NCBI GenBank assembly: GCA_032717465.1
Contig: CM064670.1
Span: 11,103,118 to 11,167,117, forward strand
Reading direction: 5' to 3'
DNA length: 64,000 nucleotides
Origin: Coenobita brevimanus
Lineage: Eukaryota; Arthropoda; Malacostraca; Decapoda; Coenobitidae
Position 1 is the first letter of the stretch. Each line of letters starts with the position of its first letter. The notes beneath the pieces are model-generated. The model had not been told where the DNA came from and did not search any database. It was given only the letters and a program-made list of their open reading frames with translations. The position numbers were made by a program, and so were the translations under genes. This document shows, piece by piece, positions 36,160 through 45,161 of the stretch.

Positions 36160-37060
36160 TATGAAACAGGCGGAGATATGGGAGGGGGTCAGGGACTGGA
36201 AGCACGATAAATGAGGGAGAGTGGGAGTGAGCTGAATGGCATGACGTTAATAGGTTTTTGGAGTGGGGAAGAGGGGGTGAGAATTTTGTGTATTAGCTAT
36301 ATGAAAAGGGGAGGGGGTAAAGTGGGTGACAAGAAAGAGGGGTTGGAAGGAAGCTCATTATAGACGGGGGAGGTAAGATGGAGGCGCAAAATGTGGCAAG
36401 AGGAAGGTAGGTTGTAGAAATAAATGAGAGAGAGGGAGAAAAGAGAGAAGGGAAAAGGTTTGGGACACGAAAGGTGGGGAAGTAAGCTGGCTGACAAAAC
36501 ATGAAGAGAAAATATTTCTAATACGAAACAGAGAAATATAGTAAAGATGGTGAGATGGCAGAAGAATATGAGTGATGGAGGAATTAGGCGGGGCACGAAC
36601 GATAGAAAGGGGAGGCAGTAGGCTGAATCACGAAATGAGGGAGGGAGTACAAAAGCTACTAAAAGAGACGAGGGGGAGGTGAGTTGGATGGTGGGGAGAT
36701 GAAAGGGGGAAAGAGAGGAGCGTAGAGGTTGGATGATAAGGATATTAAAGAGGAAGAGAGGAGGGTGGAAGATGGATGGATGAGGGGATGAAGGGGAAAG
36801 AGGGGAGGGTAGAAGTAAGATGGTGAGGAGATGAAAGGGAAGAGGGGAGGATAAAAGATAGATGATGTGGAAAAGCTGGATGAGGGGGAGATGAAAGGGG
36901 AAGAGAGGAGAAGAGAAGTTGGATGTGGAGATGACTGGGGACGAGAGGAGGGTAGAAGATGGATGGTGGGGAAATGGAAAGGGAAAGGAGGAGGGTAGAC
37001 TGGCAATAAACAGGTAGGGAGAGGAGGCAGAAATGATGAGAGATGAGAGGGGTAGAGGCA
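36160..37060. repeat. polypurine block 4 with minisatellite of about 60 bp
   Basis: Purine-rich. From 36660 on, a unit with GATGGTGGGGAGATGAAAGG and GAGAGGAGGGTAGAAG recurs every 55-65 bp, five or six times. The 254-aa minus frame is an artefact of composition. Confidence 0.85.
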
Positions 37061-37690
37061 TGACACTGTACTGTTTAGTCTACATTAACTCACATCCAGA
37101 ATTACTCCAGAGACCGAAGAAAAAATCGTCCGTGTTGGCAAGAATAAAACAGAAGCTCCATCACCACAAGGAAATTGATTCGTGAGGACAGTTTCAAACC
37201 CCTTCTCCAGAAATGATCCATTCTATGCTGAGGGAATAATCTTTCTGAGTTAACAAGAATATGAAAATATGATCAGAGTGAAGAGGTTCGTGGAGGCTAT
37301 TTCTGATCCCTTTATCACAAGAGGTTCTTTCCAAACCCAGAAAATCGTCTGAGGTGGAGTGACAGGTACTGCTATCCTTTGCATTCCCATTTATGTCTGT
37401 CTCTGTCTGTCTGGTTGTTTATTTACTCCCCTACCGACATCATCTTGACCCCTTATCCCCTCAGTACGATGATGGAGATTTGCTGTTCATTCTTGCTGTT
37501 GCTGGATAATCTTACTCTGTTTTAGGGGAGCTTCCTGGTGTTACAAAAGATTAATGATGACAACATCTAATCTTTCCTGTTCGAAGTTCTTTACTAAGCC
37601 GAATAATATTGTATCGGTAGCAAAAATAAATAAATAAGTAAGTAAATAAAAAATAACTAAGAAATACATCCTCGGATTCAGGAAGCTAGT
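37061..37690. other. non-coding spacer
   Basis: No gene recognised. Confidence 0.35.
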
Positions 37691-38300
37691 TCAAGAATGT
37701 CTTTTTGTGTCTCAGTCTTGTTACCACTACACAGTATTACTCAGCTTTGGGCAGAGCCTCTTGTAGTGAAGGGATTACGTATTGCACTTCCACGCACTCT
37801 GTTTAAGGAAGTGTTCTATTGTTGTCTATTAATTCCCTTGCCAGCATTAAGCCTTCAGTACGTAAAACTTTACATTATTCTTCTTATCCCGAAACGATTA
37901 TGTTCAGCTACAAGAAGACATCTTGCAGTAAAGGGAGAAGGGTCAGTGACCCTCTTCCTTGCACTATCTTTAATGAAGCCTTGTATTGTCATCTAATTAC
38001 TCCCCTGTTACAATTATACGATGCCCTTTAACAAGATTATGTTTATTTCATTGTTCTTAATAACATTATTACATTCCGCTCCCTCCTTTCATCCCGTCCT
38101 CACCTTTCCTCCCCCGCTCCTTCCACCCCTCCTCCACCTTTCCTCCCTCTCTCTGTACCTCCTCCACCTTTCCTCACTCCCTCCATGCAGTTAAGGGATT
38201 AGGTATTACAATCACTTGCACTCTCCTTAATGAACTCTTCTATTGCCAGCTATTTGCTCCCGTACTGACATTATCCTTAAGACCTTCCTTCATCCCTTTC
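37691..38300. repeat. unclassified dispersed repeat, three imperfect copies
   Basis: Copies near 37735-37860, 37895-38030 and 38185-38290 share TTGTAGTGAAGGGATTA or TGCAGTTAAGGGATTA, TATTGCACTTCCACGCACTC-like blocks, CTATTGYCRNCTA and ACTCCC. Similar single blocks occur near 2500 and 41170. Not classified. Confidence 0.55.
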
Positions 38301-38834
38301 ACAGTGCTGTCCTCTTTATTTCCCCTTCTTCCTTGTTTGCACCCTCTCCATGGAACTGTTTCTTGTCTTCCTGTCATTTCCTTATGTATTTCGCTACTTT
38401 TCCTAGTAACATGCTTTTCCAGCCACTTCTTGCCATCTTTTCCCTACCTTTTCCTCTCTAGTTCACTCTCCTTGTTTGCATCCTCACCATTCACCTGTTT
38501 CTTTTCTTCCTGTTAGTTTCTTTCACTCATCTTCTCAGTAGCATCCTTTTCCAAACACCTCTTTCCTTCCCCTATCCCTCCTTTTCTTTTTTAGTTCCTT
38601 CACCATCTTGTTTCCACTCTCCATGCACCTCCTTCTTTTTCTTCCAGTCATTTTCTTACGTCCTTTCACTCCCATTCATATATCCCTTTTCCCCCCCTTC
38701 GTTTCCACCCTTCCCATTTATTCTTTCATCCTCATTCCCATTGTACCCTCTCTGGGGACAGCCATAAGAAAAAGTTGGCCAATATTCCTCTGCCGGCATC
38801 GTGTCTTGCCTTCCATATTCCTCATTCTTCCCCA

Positions 38835-38878
<44 letters not shown>

Positions 38879-39420
38879 CATCCCTTCCTCACCCTTCCTA
38901 CCTCCCTTCATTCATCCCCTATCTTTCCTTCCTTCCTCCATCCCTTCCTCATCTTTCGCTTTTCCCTCCACCATTCTCCCATCTGTCCTTCTCCTCACCA
39001 CCCCACTCTCATCTTTCCTCCCTGCCTCACCTTTCCTCCCTCTTTTCATCCCTCAATCACCTTTCTCCCCTTCCCTTTATCCCCTCTTCACCTTTCTTCC
39101 TCAGCTCAACCTCTTCCTTATTTTCCCTCCCTTTCTCCATCCCTCTTTCGCCCCTCTCTCCTTCCACCCCTCCCTCACCTTTCCTCCCTCCCTCCCTCCC
39201 TCCATTCTTCCCTTGCATATCATCCTACCCGCCACCCCTCCATCAAGTTTGCTCCCTCCCTCACATGTCCTCCCTTCCTCCACACCTCCCAACATCTCCC
39301 TCACATTTCCTCCTTCCCTCCACCTTTCTCTAAATTTCATTCCCTCCCTCCCTCCATTCCTCCCTCATTTTCCCTCCCTCCCTCATCTTCCACAATTTCC
39401 TCTTTTTCTTCCACGATGAG
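38301..39420. repeat. polypyrimidine block with embedded (AG)n
   Basis: C/T-rich on the plus strand, the opposite strand bias to the other blocks. A purine (AG)n run of about 38 bp at 38838-38875 sits inside it. Ser/Pro/Phe frames over 200 aa long in several phases are artefacts. Confidence 0.85.
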
Positions 39421-39469
39421 CTTCTCTTTACCCAACTAATAACATCCTCTGCCTTCACTGACGTAACGC

Positions 39470-39472
<3 letters not shown>

Positions 39473-39535
<63 letters not shown>
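39473..39535. repeat. (CA)n microsatellite
   Basis: About 60 bp of perfect CA repeat. Confidence 0.97.
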
Positions 39536-39536
<1 letters not shown>

Positions 39537-39555
39537 ACAGTTCTTTCTATCCTTG

Positions 39556-39692
<137 letters not shown>

Positions 39693-40049
39693 ACCTATCT
39701 CTCTTTCTCACGTAAAACGTAACAATTGCCCTTTTTTTCCGACTATAACAGCAACGCATGGAAGCCTTACAGACGCGTGGCCTTTTTGTTGATGAACAGG
39801 CACCCCCGTTAGCCATTTTGTCAGCTCATATTTCAGTATTATCCCAGGCCGAAAGGAAACCGTAGTCAGCGATTCACACCAAACGAATACCTTTTGTTGT
39901 TAGTGTGGACAATTTCTAGCCAGCCCAGGTAGTAGTGTCATCGTGAACTGTTCCTTGCGTTAAGTTTGTCACACGAAAAAAAAAAAAAAATGATGAACGA
40001 GGTACGACCATTTTCCTGCATAAGATAAGGGTAAAATAGAAGAAACTCT
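39693..40049. other. non-coding spacer
   Basis: No gene; a run of about 15 A at 39976. Confidence 0.35.
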
Positions 40050-40270
40050 GGCTCGTATTGCGGTCTCTTAAAAAGACTCCTTAACACCCCATCCTTCGCA
40101 GTTTAATTCTCAATACTGAACTTTCATCCTCTCTTTTGTGATGTTTTGTAATATGTATTGATAGTGAAACGAGGTAAGTAGCATAAGAGATAATTAACAT
40201 GGAGTATGCAAAATAAGGAGCTTAGGAAATGGTGCTAGAAAGCCTTCTAAGCCCACGAGAATACGACCCC
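40050..40270. mobile_element. MITE-like inverted-repeat element, copy 6 (diverged)
   Basis: Left arm GCTCGTATTGCGGTCTCTTA with CTCCTTAACACC, right arm AAAATAAGGAGCTTAGGAAA with GCCCACGAGAATACGA. It is more diverged than copies 1, 4 and 5, and its right end lies 58 bp from the 5S-derived SINE. Confidence 0.65.
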
Positions 40271-40327
40271 AAGTAACTCGTGATTTTACTTTCACACACA
40301 TAAAATGACAAGGAAGCTTAATAATAT

Positions 40328-40446
40328 GCCAACGGCCATACCACGTTGAGTACACCGCTTTCCGTCCGATCAGCAAAGTTAAGCAACGTTGGGTCCGGTT
40401 AGTACTTGGATGGGTGACCGCCTGGGAACACCAGATGCTGTTGGCA
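40328..40446 (+). rRNA. 5S rRNA sequence forming the head of a SINE
   Basis: It spans the whole length of a eukaryotic 5S rRNA. GCCAACGGCCATACCACG opens it, GTCCGATCAGCAAAGTTAAG and GGATGGGTGACCGCCTGGGA cover the pol III internal control region (A box, IE, C box), and GCTGTTGGC closes it, pairing with the 5' end. It is not followed by the T-run that ends a real 5S gene. Instead it runs straight into SINE body and tail, so I read it as a SINE3-type head rather than a working rRNA gene. Confidence 0.9.
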
Positions 40447-40572
40447 TAACGTTCTCCCTACGTGTCAAGTGGGGTTGGTGGAGGATTAGTGCCCCTCCCT
40501 GTAAAACAATTAACTCTAAGCCCTTGGCCACCCCGTTTGGGATACATGGCGTCTGGCAATGAATGAATGAAT
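40328..40572 (+). mobile_element. 5S-rRNA-derived SINE with RTE-like LINE tail
   Basis: Three parts. The 5S head is 40328-40446. The body is about 40447-40524. The 3' part is 40525-40556, followed by a (GAAT)n tail. The 3' part, GGCCACCCCGTTTGGGAT then GGCGTCTGGCAAT, matches the 3' end of the RTE-like LINE at 48676-48710 (GGCCACCCC, GGGAT, GGCGTCTGGCAAT, then (GATA)n). The body stretch AGTGCCCCTCCCTGTAAAAC also matches the LINE region just upstream of its ORF (41631-41650). The element is non-coding, has pol III internal promoters, and would be mobilised in trans by the LINE. Confidence 0.85.
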
Positions 40573-41221
40573 ATCACGAGGACTTTAAAGCAGAGGATCA
40601 GTTTTTGCTCAGTCCCATTCATTTCCTATTTTACCATCTGATTTTGGCGGTTTACATCCAGTTCCTCAATTATTCTATTGAGCAAGCTGGCATAAGGGTG
40701 AAGCAAACTTTGTCCAAGAGCCTGACCGGCCCAAAAATCATAAACGGAGATTCATATTTTAAAAAAATATATATATACAGCACAGTACTTTTGTTTCATT
40801 ATTTTTCTGAGGCACATAACTGCAGTTAATATACAGTACCAACTGTACATCGTAAAGAGTTTTGAGTGTCGAAATTCTTTTACAACTGTTAAATTGAACT
40901 ATTTAAAGCAAGAAGTAATTTGACCAGGGGGAGAGGAAGACCAAGGATGAGATTAGAGGATGGGGTGGAAGGGCCTATGTAAGTCTCTTCCGTCAATTTC
41001 AGTTTAGACCCAATCCAGAAGTAGTCAGATAACCCTGGCGTAGCAGAGTTAATGAGCCTCAGGGAAACAATGAGCAAGGAGAAAAATACCTCATCCAAAA
41101 ACTAGCAATCTCTCTCCTTGACCTTATAACGTTATTAATATTTTTAATCTCGGCGCCATCCAACGATATTACTCAGCTTGGGAGAGACTTGTCCAACTGG
41201 ATGGGTTATATATGGGCCTCA
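40573..41221. other. non-coding spacer
   Basis: No gene recognised. Confidence 0.35.
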
Positions 41222-41225
41222 TTAA

Positions 41226-41318
41226 CCCCTTCACCGCTGGGACGTACTGTTAACGCGAATACAATCGTCTGGTTGAAGCAAGAGTAGAGTGAAAATGACG
41301 TCCTAGGGGTGAAGGAGC
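41226..41318. mobile_element. tiny TTAA-flanked inverted-repeat element
   Basis: A 93-bp segment with ends CCCCTTCACCGCTGGGACGT and the inverse GACGTCCTAGGGGTGAAGGA, flanked by TTAA at 41222-41225 and 41319-41322. This is the layout of a miniature piggyBac-type element. A related single end is at about 16434. Confidence 0.6.
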
Positions 41319-41397
41319 TTAACCAGTGTCTATCTTGGCAAATACAGAAAAAAATGCTATCACTACTACTGCTACTGTTACTATAATCTATATGATT

Positions 41398-41452
41398 GAC
41401 CTGTGCACCTGAGATGTATGGGGCAAGTAGGGTGTGTTTGACTCGCGGCTGC
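41398..41452 (+). repeat. 55-bp inverted repeat, left copy
   Basis: GACCTGTGCACCTGAGATGT through GGGTGTGTTTGACTCGCGGC reappears in inverted orientation at 48932-48986 with five or so differences. The pair brackets the RTE-like LINE. Confidence 0.8.
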
Positions 41453-41489
41453 CGATGATGTCATTGAAGTAAATGAATGCATGTGCTGT

Positions 41490-41612
41490 AGTGCAACATG
41501 CGGGCGTAGGTGTACTCCGTGGGTGGATATTATAGTACAACATGCGGACGTAGGTGTAAACCGTGGGTGGATGCAGTGCAACATGCGGACGTGGGTGTAA
41601 ACCTTGGGTGGA
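41490..41612 (+). promoter_or_regulatory. tandem 5' UTR monomers of the RTE-like LINE
   Basis: Three monomers of 44, 41 and 38 bp beginning AGTGCAACATGCGGGCG, AGTACAACATGCGGACG and AGTGCAACATGCGGACG, each ending GGGTGGAT. They lie 90 bp before the ORF start. Tandem 5' monomers act as promoters in some LINEs (for example mouse L1); the same role here is inference. Confidence 0.6.
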
Positions 41613-42136
41613 TAATTTGCTTCAAACGTCAGTGCCCCTCCCCGGAAAACAACTAACTAAAAAAACAAACAATAAGCCTCGGACAAGGACTGACCAAACG
41701 ATGACGACCAAGGACCGGACAAAGGACATGGTTATCGGAACGTTGAATGTAAGGGGAGCGAATGATGAGGTGAAAGAGAGAGAGATTGTCCAGGTGCTTG
41801 AGGGTGCGAAAGTGGATGTATGTGGAATAACTGAAACAAAATGGAGAGGAGACAGTGTGAGAGAATGGGACTATGGATGGGGTGTTTGTGCAGGAGTAGG
41901 TGAGAATGAGAGGGCAAAGGAAGGAGTATGTATAGTTGTGAGTAAGAGATGGAAGAAGAGCATAAGACAGTATGGATCAGCTGGGTCAAGGATTGTGTGG
42001 GTAAAGTTGAAAGTTGGAATACAAATATGGGCGATTGTGTGTGTGTATGCGCCAAAGCAAAATCGTGCTAGAAGAGTGAGAGAAGAGTTCTGGACAAATG
42101 TAGAAGTGTGCATGGAAAAGTTTAGAAGGAATGTGA
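41613..42136 (+). pseudogene. RTE-like LINE, 5' part: start of the APE endonuclease
   Basis: The frame begins at ATG 41701. Blocks IGTLNVRG, CGITETKWRG, GVCIVVSKRW and IVCVYAPKQN are the first half of an APE endonuclease of the type found in RTE elements. The frame is interrupted at 42136 by the LTR retroelement and resumes at 46161 in the matching frame with LIGDMNGKVG. The distance from the VYAP block to the GD block is what the family shows if the insert is ignored. A one-ORF layout without ORF1 fits the RTE clade. Confidence 0.8.
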
Positions 42137-42692
42137 TGTAGGACTACATAATAGATAGATAGATAAATAAATAGATAGAGAGACAGATAGAAGCAGGAAG
42201 TCAAATGATAAGGTGTTGTGTCTGCGAGAATCGAGCAGTGCTAAACATGCTTACACACTCTTAACACTGAGGAAAGCTGACGACAGCGGCCAGTAAGGAG
42301 ATGATGCAGTTAGCTGTCAGCAGTCCTCTCGTGAAAAAAGATCTGGTAACCATGAGGAACATACGTGACACACCCCTGCTACACCAGATTTTAGGAAGGA
42401 GAGTTTAGAAGGAGACAAGCGACCCTAGAGAGAGGTCGAGACGGAGATTAGCCTTAGAACAGAGAGAGAGAGAGATAGCGAGACAGGGAGGTAGCTACCC
42501 GGGACTTATACTCTTTCCATGTGAGAGACCTGTTTAATATTTCTAAGACAAATAAAAATAGTCCCATACTATTCTTTACCTCTCCCGTCACTACATGACA
42601 TCTGGTGGGGAAACTACTACAAGATATAAAAGCCGCTCGACCACAAGTCTAAAATATACTTCTCTACAAGTAACTACAAAGTCTTTATGACA
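42137..42692 (+). repeat. 5' LTR of the nested retroelement
   Basis: About 556 bp, from TGTAGG to TTTATGACA. It contains AATAAA near 42550 and TATAAA near 42625. The end is inferred from the primer site two bases downstream. No second LTR exists in the window for comparison. Confidence 0.65.
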
Positions 42693-42694
42693 TT

Positions 42695-42719
42695 TGGTGG
42701 CAGCGGTGGGATACGAACC
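42695..42719 (+). promoter_or_regulatory. primer binding site, tRNA-Leu
   Basis: TGGTGGCAGCGGTGGGAT followed by ACGAACC is complementary to the 3' acceptor and T-arm of a eukaryotic tRNA-Leu including CCA, with one mismatch in the T-loop. Minus-strand DNA synthesis would start here. Confidence 0.8.
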
Positions 42720-43739
42720 TCGTCTACGAATCAACATTAAATTCCTACAAAATATCAAGATTGAAAACAACCAACATCAGCTCCTGACAGTATTCTCTCC
42801 ACCCAGCCCCCTCCGTCTCCCAGATCATTACGCTGATGCAGAGGTCAAGAGATCACTCGACGCCTTGCAAGTAGCTTAACGACAAACCAGCAAATCTACG
42901 GACATCGTCTCCGAATTAAGAGCAAATTTCTACAAAAGCAACCGAGACTACAAGATTAGCTTCAGTTCTACATTAAATCCTACAAAATACAGCCTACAGT
43001 GCAAATAGTCTACAATCAACCACAGCCATCTACAGTCAACTACAATTAACAACTCTACGTCGTCTGTATAATCTTCTACACGCACCTACAAGTAGCGGCA
43101 GTCTTCATCCACAACGAGTAAATCACTAGAGAAAAGGACCGAGAAAACATCCACATAGAAAAACGGAACAAACAAACGAAGAGTGAGACACGACTCACAA
43201 CTCATCTTACTCACTCGTCTTCACTCAAGTTACTCATCGCTACTCATTCACTCACCACAGCTACCAGTGTGGGAAGCCGACGTCACCATGTGCTGAGATG
43301 ACATCACAACGCGAGTCTGCCATGCCAAGCAACGTGTGACTGACACCAGGCACTTCTCACCCACTACTCATTACTCATTATTCACATAGCTCCTACTCAT
43401 ATTCACTTATTTTCACAGTTAAGTTGGAAATTCGACGTTCTATGCTGAGGTTTGCCTGGGACAGCCGTTAACCACTACAAATACCAGGCCATGGAGTTTC
43501 CTGAGTAATATCGTCCATCAACACACCACTAGAATTATCAAGAGATCTTCAATCAAACCTGTATTTTCTTCCGAGATCGACTTTTATATCGACACACCTC
43601 TACGATCTGTATCAAGTGGGTAAAATTATACTTGCTCATTTCTTCTCAGTGCTAAAATTAGCTATATTCAACTTATTTACTCATCTAGTTTGCTAGGACA
43701 TAAATAAACAAGAGGCGTATTTCATAACATCATATCTTA
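42720..43739 (+). other. untranslated leader of the nested retroelement
   Basis: About 1 kb without a long frame. Many short CTACAA and ACTCATTACTCATT repeats. Packaging signals would be expected here but cannot be recognised. Confidence 0.5.
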
Positions 43740-45161
43740 ATGACAGGAATATTTTCGCCACCACCCACGTTAATACCAGATGACACACAAATTGCCACAA
43801 CATCTGACTCACAATTAAGAGACAGCCCACCCATTGTACAACCCACACCACACGTTAAGGATAAAGAAACAAATACGGGAGTTTCGGATGATGAGTGGGA
43901 AACCCCTTCAGACATAGAGAGTGACGACTTTGCAGCTGCCTTGCATACGTATGCCAATATACTTAACAGGGTTCACCGGTCCGGTCATACATATTCCACC
44001 ATTCCCTCACATAACGATAAACTCGTACAAGTTGAATTAACAGGGCAATCATTAAATATGAATCAAGAACCAAATACTGCTGATCTAAAAACCACACCTC
44101 ACGTTTTTGTGTATCACGAGGATAAGACTGCCCCAAAATTCTCTGGCACAGACAAAGATCGCATTGATGTCATTTCATTAATCAGTCAGTGCGAACAAAT
44201 GTTCATCAAGCGCCACATACTAGATGAACAAGAGAAAATTGCTATTTTTTCATCTTGCATAAGCCAGGAAAGATGTCCAGCAAGCAATTTATTGCGCTCC
44301 GATAAGCTACATCGTGCTAGGACATATGATGAATTTAAAACTGAATTTCTGAAGAAATTTTCTGGAGGTATGAACTTCTTGCCAGGTATAATTCCAGAAT
44401 TACATAAAATTGTAGATCTTGTAAGGGAGCACACTACAAACCATGTGCTCAGTGAAATAACTGCTGATGTCTCCACAATCAAGAGAACCCTATTAGCTAC
44501 TCTGGAGAATTCTAAGTGGATACCAGATGATGGAAAGATGTCCCCAGACCTCGTCGTGGACATCATTGGTTATGTAGCTGCCTTGTGTAAATTACCTGAT
44601 AGAACCCTTAAGATCGCCAAAACGATCGCGTACACCCCAGGAATGTGCTTACTAGACTTAATGAACGAGGTGGAGATGCAGTGCAGTAAAGCAGGTGTGG
44701 TCGACACACATGCACATTCTGGTAGAATCAGGGTACCTGAGACAGTATCAGCTGTGAAAACATCTACACCGACCCCAAACAGAGAACAAAATCGATCGCG
44801 ACCAGAAATGAGGCAGCCCAAACAAACAAAGACGCCTAGACCTCGTTCCCACACGTCTTCCTACAGGCAGTTTCATAAGTTTTCGCGCAGCCCGAGCAGG
44901 TCTCGCGCCATAAACAACACTTCTTATGGGAAATCACCTCGTAGGTCACAGTCAAGGGATAGGTCCATTCTGTGTCATTACTGTGCAAAACCAGGACACA
45001 CAAGGTATGAATGCTTTATCAAGGCAAAAGAGGATAATCAAAAGACACAAGGATTTGGTCCTTACTGTAGGCATCATAGATACCAAGGGCACTGGACTAG
45101 TGATTGCAAAACAGTAGAAAAAATTGTGTCTATGTTCAAATCGGGGAAGACCAAGTCATGA
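43740..45161 (+). CDS. gag: gag of the nested LTR retroelement, open frame
   Basis: 473 residues from ATG 43740 to TGA 45159, uninterrupted. Residues 125-330 form the conserved retrotransposon Gag core (APKFSGTDKDRIDVISLISQ, then FKTEFLKKFSGG). Residues 345-405 are basic and Ser/Arg-rich, suited to RNA binding. CHYCAKPGHTRYEC near 413-426 is a CCHC knuckle, followed by a second variant CRHHRYQGHWTSDC. It would form the particle and package RNA. The 3' end overlaps the protease frame by about 40 bp. The intact frame suggests fairly recent insertion. Confidence 0.85.
   Translation: MTGIFSPPPTLIPDDTQIATTSDSQLRDSPPIVQPTPHVKDKETNTGVSDDEWETPSDIESDDFAAALHTYANILNRVHRSGHTYSTIPSHNDKLVQVELTGQSLNMNQEPNTADLKTTPHVFVYHEDKTAPKFSGTDKDRIDVISLISQCEQMFIKRHILDEQEKIAIFSSCISQERCPASNLLRSDKLHRARTYDEFKTEFLKKFSGGMNFLPGIIPELHKIVDLVREHTTNHVLSEITADVSTIKRTLLATLENSKWIPDDGKMSPDLVVDIIGYVAALCKLPDRTLKIAKTIAYTPGMCLLDLMNEVEMQCSKAGVVDTHAHSGRIRVPETVSAVKTSTPTPNREQNRSRPEMRQPKQTKTPRPRSHTSSYRQFHKFSRSPSRSRAINNTSYGKSPRRSQSRDRSILCHYCAKPGHTRYECFIKAKEDNQKTQGFGPYCRHHRYQGHWTSDCKTVEKIVSMFKSGKTKS

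Noticed and set aside
38608..39439. Three overlapping Ser/Pro/Phe frames above 200 aa
   Set aside because: All arise from the polypyrimidine block; several phases are open together.
40328..40446. A functional 5S rRNA gene
   Set aside because: No T-run terminator, single copy, and it continues into a LINE-related tail; better explained as a SINE head.
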